A stretch of DNA of 64,000 bases from Bicyclus anynana (GCF_947172395.1 NC_069095.1:9982001-10046000); one strand, 5' to 3'. Shown: positions 30,839 through 42,727, numbered from the stretch's first letter. Made by a program: numbers and translations. Notes: generated from the letters alone by a model not told the origin.

Positions 30839-30839
30839 C

Positions 30840-30953
30840 AAAGGTACAAAGGTATAATTACCTTTGTACCTTTAGCTTAACCAACTTGACAATTTTATAC
30901 ATATCTACCCAAGTAATCTTAGGTATACATAAAATTGTCAAGTTGGTTAAGCT
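30840..30953. repeat. Two abutting perfect hairpins
   Basis: Hairpin 1: arms 30840-30854 and 30859-30873, 15 bp perfect, 4-nt loop. Hairpin 2: arms 30874-30898 and 30929-30953, 25 bp perfect, 30-nt loop. They are contiguous, which suggests a small foldback element or two inverted duplications. Confidence 0.85.
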
Positions 30954-31014
30954 ATAAGCTAAAACCGGTGATTGGCACAGTATGCCTCTCTGGTCATTTG
31001 TTCCTCTATTTATT

Positions 31015-31215
31015 TGTTCCTTTTGCCGTGAAGATCTTTGAGCAAAGGAGTCGCAGTTCCAAAAAAACCGCCGTTCACCGCGCCTAGCTGCCTCGACTGG
31101 TGACTAAAGGGCTGGCTCATTTTCGCGCAAAGGATTATCCTGGCTGTCTAAGGTGGAAATGCAGAAAGTATTCTCGCCACACCACCATTCCATATGAGTA
31201 TGATATGTATAGTTA
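31015..31215 (+). pseudogene. LINE ORF C-terminal fragment (second copy)
   Basis: Reads GWLIFAQRIILAV-like and GNAESILATPPFHM words, related to the minus-strand copy at 11855-12235 (RAGSFFAQRICLAVQ, ILATIPRG). 5'-truncated and frameshifted. Confidence 0.6.
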
Positions 31216-31224
31216 TTTTGATAA

Positions 31225-31622
31225 GTTAACTTGAGCTATGGGCCTTATTAGAAGGCTCATAGTCACTCAGCGGGTGATGGTGCAAATTATGCTCGGAGTT
31301 TCTTTGAGTGATCGAGTCAGAAATGAGGAGATCCGCAGACGAACCAAAGTCACTGACATAGCTCAGCTAGTCGCAAAGCTGAAGTGGCAATGGACAGGCC
31401 ACATAGTTCGAAGAGCTGATAAACGTTGGGGTCAAGGTGCTGTAATGGCAACCCCGCACCGGAAAGCGCAGTGTTGGTCGACCCATCACCTAGGTGGACC
31501 GAGGACATCAAACGGGTTGCAGGAAGCCGCTGGATGCTGGCGGCTCGAGACCGTTGTGTTTGGAAATCCATGCAAGAGGCCTATGTCCAGCAGTGGACGT
31601 CCATCGGCTGATTATGATGATC
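31225..31622 (+). pseudogene. RTE-clade LINE reverse transcriptase C-terminus
   Basis: A 131-codon open frame from 31238 starts GLIRRLIVTQRVMVQIMLGV, then RRRTKVTDIAQLVAKLKWQW and TGHIVRRADKRWG. It then shifts away from the conserved frame; the proper end (WTEDIKRVAGSRW, VQQWTSIG) is read in another frame up to 31611. A short GAT tail follows. The RT catalytic core is absent. Confidence 0.8.
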
Positions 31623-31691
31623 ATGAACTTTAGTTTCCTATTGTATTTTTTCTCAATAAACAAATAAAAGTTGGTGATCCAAAATTTCTAA

Positions 31692-32075
31692 TTTCTCTGT
31701 ACCGATTTAGTTAAATCTTTTGAAGGCGAACAAAGTCGCAAACCTCCACTAATGCCAACTCCACCACTGCCAAAAAAATGTAAGCAGCATGTTGCGTCCC
31801 TGTTGGCTTACAACTTAAATAAGTCAGTTACAAATGTTGTAACGCAGTCTATTGACACTAATTCGACTTGTAAAAATAGTTCTTCTGTTTCTATTGACCA
31901 GAGTACGAGTGATAGTACTGTCTCAAATGTTAATTTTTATATAAACGATCCAGTTACAAGTAGTGTAACTCAGTCTATTGACATCTCTACAAACTGTAGT
32001 AATAGTACAAATATTTCTATATATGACTGCAGTACCAATCCTAGTACTGCTACAATTAAAAATTCTTTAAACTAG
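31692..32075 (+). pseudogene. CR1-like LINE ORF1 C-terminal part
   Basis: Open frame with a first ATG at 31752 (107 codons) and an open extension back to 31692. The product is Ser/Thr/Asn-rich with two internal copies of a (V)T-x-x-V-T-Q-S-I-D word. A stop at 32073-32075 is followed after five bases by the ATG of ORF2, as expected for a LINE ORF1 preceding ORF2. No PHD or esterase domain is visible, so the 5' part is missing. Assignment rests on position. Confidence 0.5.
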
Positions 32076-32080
32076 AAAAT

Positions 32081-32623
32081 ATGACAACGGAGGTGCACTG
32101 TAACTTTAACATTGTACACCAAAATATACAGAGCATCAACGGCAAGGAATTAGAAGTTGAACTATTTGTAGAGAAATTCAATATACACATCTTATGTATT
32201 ACGGAACACTGGCTCACAAAGTCACAACTATCAGTACTTGATATTAAAAATTTTTCATTGTCAAGTGTATTCTCCAGAAGGGCTGGACATGGTGGCTCTT
32301 TAATACTTTTACTTAATAACCTAAAATACAAGGATAGAAAAGACATAGTTAGTCTTTCTGTGGAATGCATTGTTGAACTATCTTGTGTGGAGTTGGAACG
32401 AATTGTTATAGTATGCGTGTACCGACCCCCTCCTGCTGACTTTGATCAATTTGAAGAGGTAATGGAGGATGTAATGAGACGTTTGTGCAGATCTTCCAAA
32501 CAAATACTGATTTGTGGCGATTTTAATGTTGATATTCTAACAGAAAACTCAAAGTCTGTTAGATTTCTTAACTTATTCAAATGTTTTGATTTGACTCATG
32601 CTTTTAATGAACCTCTAGGATAA
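32081..32623 (+). pseudogene. CR1-like LINE ORF2, apurinic-like endonuclease domain
   Basis: 180 codons. Order of motifs: an amino-terminal N-x-Q-S-I (about residues 10-16), ITEHWL with the catalytic glutamate (about 43-48), VYRPP (about 112-116) and ICGDFNVDI (about 145-153). These are the endonuclease/exonuclease/phosphatase-type motifs of CR1 and L2 ORF2. The normal C-terminal SDH box of this domain is not here but appears in the next frame (GSDHSG at about 32703-32720). A single-base deletion around 32616 therefore separates the two parts and ends this frame at NEPLG-stop. Confidence 0.85.
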
Positions 32624-32667
32624 CGGCTACTTCAGGGACATGTCTGGATAATATATTTTACAATTGT

Positions 32668-34962
32668 GTGATTGAAAAAAAGATGATAATAAATAAATTA
32701 GGCTCTGATCACAGTGGTCAAATAATAACTATTTTAAACAATAAATCCAATAGCAACCAATGGTTCAAGTATAGGCCGATAACTGAAGGTAAATTAGAGC
32801 GATTTAAAAGCATAATTTCTTCAAAAATTCCAAGTCTTTCATTTGAAAATAGTCACCCAGACAGGCTATTTGGTACGCTGTTCAAGACAATAGACAAAGA
32901 GTTTTGTAAAATTTTTAACTTTAAACGTATTAATGTTACTCAAAAATTAAAGTTTAGCGAATGGGCTACTGTAGGCATTTACAAAAGTAGAGACAGATTG
33001 TACGAGTTGTACGAGGAGAAACAGTATAATCAAACGCGAACATATTTAGAACATGTAAAAAACTATTCAAAAATTTTCAAACGTGTTTGTATTCTTGCAA
33101 AATCATTACACATCAAAGATAGAATAATAAAATCTGAAAACAAGGTACAAACAACCTGGAACATAATTAATAAAGAATCAGGCAAAATTAGACCACGTGA
33201 TATGAGTTTTGAATTAATTGTCAATGATAAAAAGATAAACACCGATAACGAGGTTGTTAATGCCTTTGAAGACTTTTTCCAGAATGTTCCTATCTTGTTA
33301 ACAGATTCACTGGACTCTTCTGCTACGGAAGCCCAGAGGATATTAAGAGGCCATGTTAAAGAGTGCAACGTTCTTTTTGAATTTCATCATATAACTGTAT
33401 CAGACATTAAAAAAACTTTTAAACTGTTAAAATTAAAAAGAACTGGAGACATGTGGGGCATGTCAGTGAAAGTAATATCTAACATCATTGATGTCATTGC
33501 TCCCCACTTAGCTATTATTTTTAATGAATGCGTGGATTTGGGTATCTTTCCGAACCTAATGAAACATGGCAAACTGTTACCACTTTTTAAATCAGGTGAC
33601 AAAACTGATGTTAATAATTATAGACCAATTACAATACTGCCAACACTTAGTAAGGTTTTTGAAAAAATCATTTTAAATCAACTTTTAAGTCATTTTAATT
33701 TAAATAATTTATTTCACCCTGAACAGTATGGTTTTACTAAAGGTCGCAGTACAACTGATGCAGGTGCTAAACTTTTAAAACATATATATGATGCATGGGA
33801 AAATGCTAAGAATGCTATTGGTGTATTTTGTGATTTGTCCAAAGCATTCGATTGTGTTGACCATAACATTCTTTTACTTAAGTTAAGCCACTATGGCATA
33901 AAAAGTGTTGCACTCGATCTCATCGCCTCTTATCTTAGTGATAGAACACAAAAGGTATGCATAAATGATTCAAAGTCTCGCGGTTTTTCTAACACAATGG
34001 GCGTCCCACAGGGTTCAATTCTGGGTCCTTTTCTATTCCTAGTGTACATAAACGATTTACCACACCATGTTAGCGGCATCTGTGAGATAGTACTGTTTGC
34101 TGACGACACATCCCTAATTTTTAAGAGTGACAGAAGTAAAGATAATTCCGACGATGTAAACCGTGCCATATCGCATGTGTCGCATTGGTTCACTGTTAAC
34201 AACTTACTTTTAAATGCAAAGAAAACTAAATGTATTGAGTTTTCATTACCAAATGTTATAAAATTAGATAAGTCTATAATGATCAATGGTGAAACACTAG
34301 AAATAGAGAATTCCACAGTTTTCCTGGGAGTGACCTTGGATTCTAAACTTCAGTGGGGTGCTCATATAGAAAAACTGTCAGGTAAACTCAGCTCAGCTGC
34401 TTTTGCAGTGAGAAAAATAAGACAGTTTACTGATGTTGATACAGCTAGACTTGTTTATTTTGCGTACTTTCACAGCGTAATGTCTTACGGTATTTTGTTG
34501 TGGGGCAAGGCTGCTGATATACATTCTATATTTGTACTTCAAAAAAGAGCAATTCGAGCAATATATCAACTAAAATCACGCGAGTCCCTTCGTCAAAAGT
34601 TTAAAGAAATAGGCATTTTAACAGTAGCCTGTCAGTATATATATAACAGTATAGTTAATGTGAGACAAAATATTAATTTGTACAAACGAAAAGGAGATCT
34701 AAACCCACGTCTTACTAGACACGGGCATAAGTTAGTTATTTCTGCATATCGTCTCCAAAGAGTTAAAAAATCTTTTGTGGGTTTGGGTGTACTCTTCTAT
34801 AACAAGATCCCCAAGACTGTGATGGACTTGCCAATGCACAACTTTAAGCAATGTGTTAAAAAACATTTACTTAGTCAAGGTTACTACACTATTGATGAGT
34901 TCCTTAACGACAAAGGTGCATGGAGGCCATTGGATCAGCTTCCACCTTCACACAGGAAATAA
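32668..34962 (+). pseudogene. CR1-like LINE ORF2, end of endonuclease plus reverse transcriptase
   Basis: 764 codons, open to the natural stop at 34962. The first dozen residues finish the endonuclease domain (GSDHSGQI). The RT domain follows with YRPITILPTLSKVFE (fingers, about residues 313-327), FCDLSKAFDCVDH with the first catalytic aspartate, GVPQGSILGPFLFLVYIND, and the catalytic LFADDTS. After the palm come FLGVTLD and the thumb, then a C-terminal segment with YGILLWGKA and QKRAIRAIYQ and the end QLPPSHRK. With the upstream frame it would make an ORF2 of typical CR1 length. Only the one frameshift disables it. The 3' ends scattered in the window (for example 1455-1640, 12695-13025, 18400-18805, 47865-48120) are relatives. 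Confidence 0.9.
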
Positions 34963-35190
34963 AACTATAAGAAATTGTAATTTAATTGTTATCAAATGTA
35001 AATTGTAATACTGTATGACTTTTTCAAAAGAGCAACTGTTGAGTTTCTTGCCGGTATCTTCTCAGCAGAACCTGCCTTCCGAACCGGTGGTAGAATCTTT
35101 ACAAATAGTCAACTGACGTGTCAAAAGTGCTTGTAAACTGAGCCTACTTGAAATAAATGAATTTTGAATTTTGAATTTTGAATTTTTGAA
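34963..35190 (+). repeat. CR1-like LINE 3' untranslated region and TGAATTT tail
   Basis: Carries the family 3' words GCAACTGTTGAGTTTCTTGC, GCCTTCCGAACCGGTGG and GTGCTTGTAAACTGAGCC, ending in repeated TTTTGAA units (about 35160-35190). CR1-type LINEs typically end in short microsatellites instead of poly(A). Confidence 0.85.
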
Positions 35191-35386
35191 TTTAATCCGG
35201 CCATACAAAGCACTTAGTAAGGAGTTCATTTTCGTACCAATTTATGCGGCTAGTTGATATTCATGAACGCGGCTCAAGCCTACGCACGTCCCGAGTTACA
35301 GCTGCTAACCGGCTTATGATATCCGAAACCGTATGAATTCCGAAGAGCTGACTGATAAAAAATCTAATACTAAATCTCTAAAGGTG

Positions 35387-35672
35387 CTGATAGACTTGAG
35401 CATTCACTTGTAATGAGCATTCGTGCGAATGTTACATCACAGAAAAATACAAACGAACATTTTAGCGAGCATTCTAGCGAGCAGATTTGCTTGGAGCTTT
35501 TTGCCGAGAAGAATATCTTTAACGAGCATCGAATAGAGCGTTCGCTAGAATTCTCAAGGTGTTCGTAGCAATATTTAACTCTATGCTTGGCTCGGCTCGT
35601 TGTTCAGTTCGACAAATATAAAAACGGCGATAGCTCGATGTTCTGTTAAAAGTGAATGCTTAAGTCTGTCAG
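35387..35672. mobile_element. MITE with 23-bp imperfect inverted repeats
   Basis: Left end CTGATAGACTTGAGCATTCA and right end (reverse complement) CTGACAGACTTAAGCATTCA differ at two visible positions. Interior contains several GAGCATTC and GCGAGCA words. About 286 bp, no coding capacity. No convincing target duplication. Confidence 0.6.
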
Positions 35673-37278
35673 GACCTTTAGGGAACTTTAACTGATGGAA
35701 GGATTGTCAGTCGCGTTTGTCTTGTTTCTTAATTTTTACAAACTTTGTTATAAGTACAGTAGGTATATGTGTGCTAATCAACTCTTACATAGTACGCTTT
35801 GGACGTTTTAAATAGTCTTTTAGTAAGCACACTAACACTAACACCTCAAAAACAAAAAAAAAACTAAACCCTTTTAGGATTACTTCGTTGTCCGTTTGTT
35901 TGTCTATTAAGATCCTTAATTTCGTGACTATATACTCAGCTCTATAGCCTTTTGAAGCTTTGAAAAAAAAAACTTCTAAGTTGAAATACAAAAAAGATGC
36001 GACCGTTTATACCGCAAAAGACGTAGGTGTGATTTAACATCATTTCAACACTCAAGATAATCATTCCATCATAAACATTCCAATTTTTAAGATAAAAATA
36101 CAGGCAGGAGGGGTAGAATTTAATTTCGGAGCTGCCTTTAGATAACATTGTTCGACTACGAAAAGTATTTAATGGTCGTAAGCAAAACAAACAAAACGGT
36201 TAAATCCAAATACAAATTCTCCATTTGCAAACTGTCGTAAACAGCAGTGTGCAGTTTGCGGATTTGTTATAGCTAACAAAACGACTAAGGGAGCCCGCAC
36301 ACAGTCAATAACATTGTCAATATTATTGACAATATACTACAGAGTAAGGTTTTAAAGCATCGACTCCCAAAGTGGACCAGGTGAACCCTCAGGGGAAGAC
36401 TCAGCGGGGGTCTACGTTGACGTGACATAAAAATGGGGCTCACGATTCGTTAGTGGGGGTCCACGAAAATTTATCTGGTTTCATAAATGGGGAGTTTTAT
36501 AAATAAAATAATTGTGAATTGATTGTTTAATTGTCTTAAGTAGATATCAAAAATTAAAGTTGGCTGAATTAACTTTTAGCCTGGACAATTTTACTTTTAG
36601 TCATCCACTCACAGCAGAATAAATTAATATATTAACTACTTAAATAATCAATTATCATAATCTTTTTTTTTTGAAACTGTTATTTCTTGGTGGCCTTGAT
36701 TCAGCTGCAACGAAAATTTCCATAGGTGAATCTAATCACTTTTTTTTGTCGAGTTTTGGACAAAAAAAAAGTGAGAAATTTAGCAGGGGGTCCACCAGAT
36801 GTAACTAATGTCATCCGGTGCTTACTATATACATTCAGTAGGTAGATGACATCAGTATTCAGTAGGTAGTTGTTGGTTGATAACAAAGACCAAAATAGTG
36901 AATTAAGCCAGCTAGCCAACCTTACTACATATTGTCTTGTACAAATGTTTTCTGTGATAATGTCAATAGTAGTTTTAACAAAATTATTAAGTGTGCGTGT
37001 GTGGACACCCTTTGCAACGCTTAACGGTTACATGGGCATTATTCAAAGCTATATAAGTACATTCTCTTGTCATAATATCGCTTAGCTACATCATTCTAAC
37101 TCTTTTAAAATGCTTATAATTCATCTACGATTCTTCTTTTTATGTATGGTTCCCAGTCACAAAATCTGCTGCACGATATAGATATAAATTATTAATCACT
37201 ATATTCTCGGCTAGCTTAAATTCCGGTCTGACATTTAACTGTCCCGGGCGCATCCGAGTCAAATCGATTATTTTACTA
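35673..37278. other. No gene recognised (1.6 kb)
   Basis: AT-rich. Segments near 36370-36480 and 36785-36800 share GGGGGTCCAC words and may be parts of one decayed repeat. Short open frames here are not supported by composition or similarity. Confidence 0.45.
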
Positions 37279-37280
37279 CC

Positions 37281-37603
37281 TTTTTTTTTTATTCTTTACA
37301 AGTTAGCCCTTGACTACAATCTCACCTGATGGTAAGTGATGATGCAGTCTAAGATGGAAGTGGGCTAACTTTTGGAGGATGAAAATCCACACTCCTTTCG
37401 GTTTCTACACGACATCGTACCGGAACGCTAAATCGCTTGGCGGTACGTCTTTGTCGGTAGGGTGGTAACTAGCCACGGCCGAAGCCTCCCACCAGCCAGA
37501 CCTGGACCAATTAAGAAAACCTCAATCGGCCCAGCCGGGGATCGAACCCAGGACCTCCGTCTTGTAAATCCACCGGGCATACCACTGCGCCACGGAGGCC
37601 GTC
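37281..37603 (-). repeat. SINE family A, near full-length (minus)
   Basis: T-run and ATTCTTTACAAGTTAGCC at the left. Reverse complements of the B box (GGGGATCGAACCC) and A box (CCACTGCGCCA) at the right. Confidence 0.85.
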
Positions 37604-37629
37604 ATACCTACCTCTAAATCCACCAATAC

Positions 37630-37785
37630 CATCATCATCATCATCATTAACAGCCGATGGACGTCCACTGCTGGACATAGGCTTCTTGCATGGATTTCCA
37701 AACAAAACGGTCTCGAGCCGCGAGCATCCAGCGGCTCCCTGCAACCCGCTTAATGTCTTCGGTCCACCTAGTGGGGGGTCTAAAT
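37630..37785 (-). pseudogene. RTE-clade LINE 3' end (minus)
   Basis: (ATC)n tail at 37630-37647, then AGCCGATGGACGTCCACTGC and the last RTE codons in reverse complement (GTCCACCTAGTGGGG). Abuts a SINE A on its left. Confidence 0.75.
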
Positions 37786-37799
37786 ATACTATAGGTAAA

Positions 37800-37942
37800 A
37801 GTAAATGGTCACTAATCACGAAATTTCGAAAAGCGCAAAACGAAGAAAGATGAAATTTGGCACCGAGGTAGTTTATAGTTTTAGATCTCCGCTAAGAAAT
37901 TTTGCGACAGGGCCGGATTAAGGAGTTGCTGGCGTTCGCTAG
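37800..37942 (+). mobile_element. Helitron-like 3' portion
   Basis: Ends GCTGGCGTTCGCTAG followed by T. The preceding GAAATTTGGCACCGAGGTAG matches another Helitron subfamily. The 5' end is not seen. Confidence 0.5.
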
Positions 37943-39190
37943 TAATAACAAAAACAAAAAGTAAAGTTGAGAGGTTGCACTAAACAACCAATTTTATTCG
38001 ACCAGCGAACACTAATTTCTAAAGTTAATAAAGGTTTGACTCCTATGTGTACGTTGTGAATAGTTTGCGTAAACCCTAGCACTAATTAACTTCACGTGTT
38101 TGCCTTCCACAAATACGTACTTAATTAAATTGGCGGTACCCGGTTGCCCATTCTTAATCTGGCTTTTAATTACTTTACTTTATACCAAAGAATACCCGCG
38201 ACTCAATGGCATAAAATTCCATTTTAAGCACACATATCAACTCGGAAAGGGATCGGCACCGTATCAACTCGAGTATTTTTGTATGTATATTTTTATATCT
38301 TACTTTAACGCAGACTAAGCGGAATCGCAACATTAAATCACCTCACCGGCACCTTAGCCCCTGCATTCTGTACTTAAAACAGCGATGTTTTTTTTTGTAA
38401 CATGACATCGCTCATTTCCATAGGAACTTCGTTGTTAGTGAGATTTTATTTTTGTCATCACATAGAAATAAAGTTCAAATTCTAATACAACTTATTATAA
38501 GCGAATAAGTATTAAATAGCGGACATCGGCGAGTATATAATAGCGGAATCACACCCACAAGCTTATGGTTCGCCGTCTGCGCTTTTACGACAGCCACTTA
38601 CGATTAAGTTTAAGCGTCTGCAGCGTGCTTAGGTGTGTGAAAGTGTAAAAAAATATCGAAATCATACCCATAACCATTTTTCGATATTTTTTCTCAGTTA
38701 AGCGCAATGCAGATTTGACGATAAATTTGAACACGTGTCGGTGAGGCGATACGGTTACTATTTGTACCATCAGTTGATTTAATGTGTGATGACCTTTACA
38801 CATTACATACCCCAAATTCTTGATCTCTCTCCGCACATCCTCTTGATGTTATTAAATAATTGGCAAAATTGCCAATTATTTAATAAAATATCAGATAAAT
38901 AATAAGTAAATTATAACGACAATTTAATTGAAAACAAACTATATTATATAATAAATTAAATAACAAAATATACCTACAAATAATTACTGCCTGTTATTCA
39001 ATTTCATTCGATCAATATTGATTTTGATAGTAATATGATTATCATCGCATGTTTGCAATTATCAGTTGCAATTAATAATTTTGTGTGCTCTCAAACGTTA
39101 ATATCATACGTCAATGTTTACGAGTATACACTAGCTGACCCGGTGGTCTTCAAGCCTCCAAAAATTACCAAATTGTCATACAAAAATGTC
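37943..39190. other. No gene recognised (1.2 kb)
   Basis: Includes two short open frames (38100-38318 plus, 38585-38836 minus) that match nothing I know. A near-palindrome AATAATTGGCAAAATTGCCAATTATT lies at about 38855-38882. Confidence 0.45.
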
Positions 39191-39195
39191 CTTAA

Positions 39196-39405
39196 TTTCT
39201 TTTTTATTCTTTACAAGTTAGCCTTTGACTACAATCTCACCTGATAGTAAGTGATGACGCAATCTAAGATGGAAGAATCTGGCTTCTTGTTAGACAGCCT
39301 CCGTCTTACTTTCAGTTTCTACACGACATCGTACCGGAACGCTAAATCGCTTGACGGTCTTTGCCGGTAGGATGGTAACTAGCCACAGCCGAAGCCTCCC
39401 ACATC
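39196..39405 (-). repeat. SINE family A, head-less (minus)
   Basis: From the tail TTATTCTTTACAAGTTAGCC to CACAGCCGAAGCCTCCCAC; the tRNA-like head is missing and there is an internal deletion near 39290. Confidence 0.75.
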
Positions 39406-39549
39406 CCACGTCAAAATTCGATTTTTGCAAATTTCTCTGCTGCTTTTTCTTTGTTATTGATTCAAATTTAATTAATTAATTAAAAAATCTGAAATAGTAG
39501 CCATTTTTCAGTCTTAGTGTGTCTAACGGACTTTAATTAATTTTTTAGA

Positions 39550-39690
39550 GGACTATCGGACGCCCGCGAATTTGTTCCTCACAACTGAAAAGTTGGAGGT
39601 GCATGCCCCAGGCCGGATTCGAACCCACACCCTCCAGAATCGGAGGCAGAGGTATCCATACATATTCACTGGGCTATCACGGCTATCAAG
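39550..39690 (-). repeat. Helitron end joined to SINE B head (minus)
   Basis: CTATCGGACGCCCGCGAA (about 39553) is a decayed Helitron 3' end in reverse complement. It is followed directly by the SINE B head: CACAACTGAAAAGTTGGAGG, GGATTCGAACCC (B box) and CACTGGGCTATCACGGC (A box). Confidence 0.65.
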
Positions 39691-40015
39691 GTAGGTTTGT
39701 ATTAATATGAAATCAAACGCCCCAAGGCTCACTTACACACAAGAAGGTGTTTAGAGGCAAAACCGTGACTGAGTTAAATATTATGAAGCTTCGGCTATAA
39801 ATAAAAACACGCTCAGTTTTATTTGCATGTTCATGGGTTATTAATCACTTAGCGCATTATATTTACGCCTAAGTATTGAACATAAAAATAGACCTTCCAC
39901 ATACATTACTACATTATATTTATCGCTTACATAATACTTATTTGTTATAATATGAACTACTTTTAATTTTTGTAATAACTTGGTGTGGAATAAATTTCTG
40001 TGGAGAATTGGTTAG
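39691..40015. other. No gene recognised
   Basis: AT-rich, no supported feature. Confidence 0.5.
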
Positions 40016-40017
40016 GA

Positions 40018-40300
40018 ACAACCCATATTCGGCTCACTGTTGAGCACGAGTCTTCTCTCAAAATAAGAGGGGTTAGGCCTTAGTCCACCATGCTGGCCCA
40101 ATGCGGATTGGTATAGACTTCACAGATTTAGAGAATTAAGAAAATTTTCAGGTATGTATTTGTAGGTTTGTTTCATCACGATGTTTGTTTTTTGTCCTTC
40201 ACCGCTTGAGACACGTGATATTTAATTTCCTAAAATGCACTTATCTGAAAAGTTTAAAGTACATGCTCTTGACCGGATTCGAAACTACGCCTTAGATTCC
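40018..40300 (-). repeat. SINE family B, diverged (minus)
   Basis: CCCATATTCGGCTCACTGTT at the left through a decayed head (GACCGGATTCGAAACTACGC). The A box is missing. Confidence 0.75.
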
Positions 40301-40429
40301 TTTACTTATCTACTTTACTTATTATATATTTATGATAAAAAAGCTTGGCGTTAAACTGTAATATACGACTGTGTGCTTAGTTTTAAATAAGTTTGTAAAA
40401 TGGTGATAAACAAAAAAAACCTTGGCTGC

Positions 40430-40605
40430 ATTTGTTGTGGGCTCTTCTCGGACCAAGGCGCGTTTGGAACCCTCGTAACTTTAGTTTTAAGTTTTCGACT
40501 ATTATTACCACCATTAAATTAAATTAAATTATGACATAATCTTGACCTTTCAAAAGTGCTTGTAAACTAAACCCAATTGAAATAAATGAATTTTGACTTT
40601 AGACT
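40430..40605 (+). repeat. CR1-like LINE 3' end, second subfamily
   Basis: TTTGTTGTGGGCTCTTCTCG, GGAACCCTCGTAACTTTAG, then GTGCTTGTAAACTAAACCC and GAAATAAATGAATTTTGAC. Better preserved than the copy at 16125-16255. Confidence 0.65.
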
Positions 40606-40975
40606 TTATCTTGTATACAGGTTTTCACCACCGAATCGAAGACACGAGCAAACCTACCTTTCAATGCACAGACCTAACTTCCTTGCCACCTTCACAATGG
40701 TTTCATAGACACCTACAGTGGGGCGCGGACTCGATAATAATAAATTGTTGTCTTGTACACAACAAGATTATTAATTAATCAAAAAATCGATTTTTGATCA
40801 AATTTTAATAGAATCAAACACCTTACCTACGAGTATGTATGTTACGAGACAATTTATAGAATGTCAAAATACAATTTCATACAAAAATTTAACTGGGTAT
40901 CTCAAATTCCGAGATTATCTAATTCTGACTAAGATGACAGGGTAATAATGAGTTCAATGCCAATTTAATTTTTTT
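40606..40975. other. No gene recognised
   Basis: No supported feature. Confidence 0.5.
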
Positions 40976-40979
40976 TTAT

Positions 40980-41185
40980 TTTTTTTTTCATTTTTTTTTT
41001 ATTTTTTACAAGTTAGCCCTTGACTACAATCTCACCTGATGGTAAGTGATGATGTAATCTAAGATGGAAGCGGGCTAACTTGTTAGGAGGAGGATGAAAA
41101 TCCACACTCCTTTCGGTTTCTACACGACATCGTACCGGAACGCTAAATCGCTTGGCGGTACGTCTTTGTTGGTAGGGTGGTAATT
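40980..41185 (-). repeat. SINE family A, 3' part (minus)
   Basis: Long T-rich tail (about 40970-41005), then the family A body up to GGTAGGGTGGTAA, where it stops; the head is missing. Confidence 0.8.
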
Positions 41186-41780
41186 AAAAGTTTGACCAGT
41201 CGATGAAGCCAAACATGTAGTTAAATCTGAATAGTTTTCCGATGTATCTTTTATATACATAAATAACGGATTTACAAGACTCAGATTCGCAAGAAGCTAC
41301 AGAGCAATTTGTAAGTGACGACAAAGAAATACTAAGCTCATGAAAAACGACAACAAAGTTTGCACAATGCAAGTGTCGGAGACACTGCAATTATTTACCA
41401 GCTCTTAAACTTGCAGAAAAATGTATTGCGCTGCTAAAAGAGATCTATTTCTGCACTTTTATTGCGTTTTTCTCTTGTACTATGTATAATTTCGTTAGAT
41501 TGAAGTTCCAGATTTCATAATATTCGCTATCTAGAATTGTATTTATGCAATACTCAATGCAAATATGAAATGAACTAAAATATGTAGGTACACCTAGCTA
41601 ACGTTTTTGCTTACTGTTTTACTTTACTTTTCTTTTTCGTAATGTATTTTTAATTACTAGTCAAACGGAAAACATAAGAAAATCCTACCTCGTCTCTACG
41701 ATACACATTAATCTAGTGTGGAGACCACAGGCAATCAAATATTTGGTTTTTGTTTCTAGTTTTGGTTAATAAAGATTTTT
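41186..41780. other. No gene recognised
   Basis: No supported feature. Confidence 0.5.
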
Positions 41781-41782
41781 TT

Positions 41783-41945
41783 TATTGACGTACCGCCAAG
41801 AGATTTAGCGTTCCGGCACGATGTCGTGTAGATACCGAAAGGAGTGTAGATTTTCATCCTCTTTCTAACAAGTTAGCCCGCTTCCTTCTTAGACTGCATC
41901 ATCACTTACCATCAGGTGAGATTATAGTCAAGGGCTAAAAAAATC
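41783..41945 (+). repeat. SINE family A, 3' part
   Basis: Starts at TTGACGTACCGCCAAGAGAT and runs to the AAGGGCTAAAAAA end. Confidence 0.75.
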
Positions 41946-41994
41946 TTACAATGCTATATTAATTTGCAATTGTTAACATCATTATAATTTATTT

Positions 41995-42112
41995 TAGCTT
42001 TACTTCCTGTGAAGGTAGAAGCTGATCCAATGGCCCCCAAGCATCTGTATCATTAAGGATCTCATCATTTGTGCAGTAACCTCGTAATAAGTAATTTAAC
42101 ACATTGCTTGTT
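41995..42112 (-). repeat. CR1-like LINE fragment (minus)
   Basis: TTTACTTCCTGTGAAGGTAG, GCTGATCCAATGGCCCCCAA and CAGTAACCTCGTAATAAGTA match the reverse complement of the last ORF2 codons of the CR1-like element. It lacks the 3' untranslated part. Confidence 0.7.
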
Positions 42113-42117
42113 TATCA

Positions 42118-42440
42118 GTCATTTTTTTTATTCTTTACAAGTTAGCCCTTGACTACAATCTCACCTGATGGTAAGTGATGATGTAGTCTAAGATGGAAGC
42201 GGGCATACTTGTTAGGAGGAGGATGAAAATCCACACCCCTTTCGGTTTCTACACGGAACCGGAACGTACCGGAACGCTAAATCGCTTGGCGGTAGGGTGG
42301 TAACTACCCACGGCTGAAGCCTCCCATCAGCCAGACCTGGACCAATTAAGAAAATCTCAATCTGCCCAGCTGGTGATCGAACCCAGGACCTCCGTTTTGT
42401 AAATCCACCGCGCATACCACTGCGCCACGGAGGCCGTCAA
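42118..42440 (-). repeat. SINE family A, near full-length (minus)
   Basis: T-run and TTCTTTACAAGTTAGCCC at the left; TGATCGAACCCAGGACC (B box side) and CCACTGCGCCACGGAGGCC (A box side) at the right. Small internal rearrangement near 42258-42275 where GGAACCGGAACG is repeated. Confidence 0.85.
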
Positions 42441-42727
42441 TAATCACTATTGTTAATAGCGATCTAATCTTTGTACACATTCAAATCGTTTTAAAGCTCA
42501 TTCAATATGAAAGTCTCCTGGTTGTCAAGAGCACTACAGAGGCACCAAGTCAGCAATAAGGTTGGCACATTGCATATTAAAGCACGCGATCGCGTGCCGC
42601 GTCAACACTTACTTCAGAACGTCTGTAAGCTCGTAAACCACTGAATAAAGTTAACTTTCTCAGCTTGTTACGATTCTCGAATGAATGGAAGACTTCTCTC
42701 GTTCTTTAAAAATAAAAAGATAACTTT

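Noticed and set aside
38100..38318. 72-codon open frame with a hydrophobic stretch
   Set aside because: No similarity to any family I know, AT-driven composition and no splice or promoter context.
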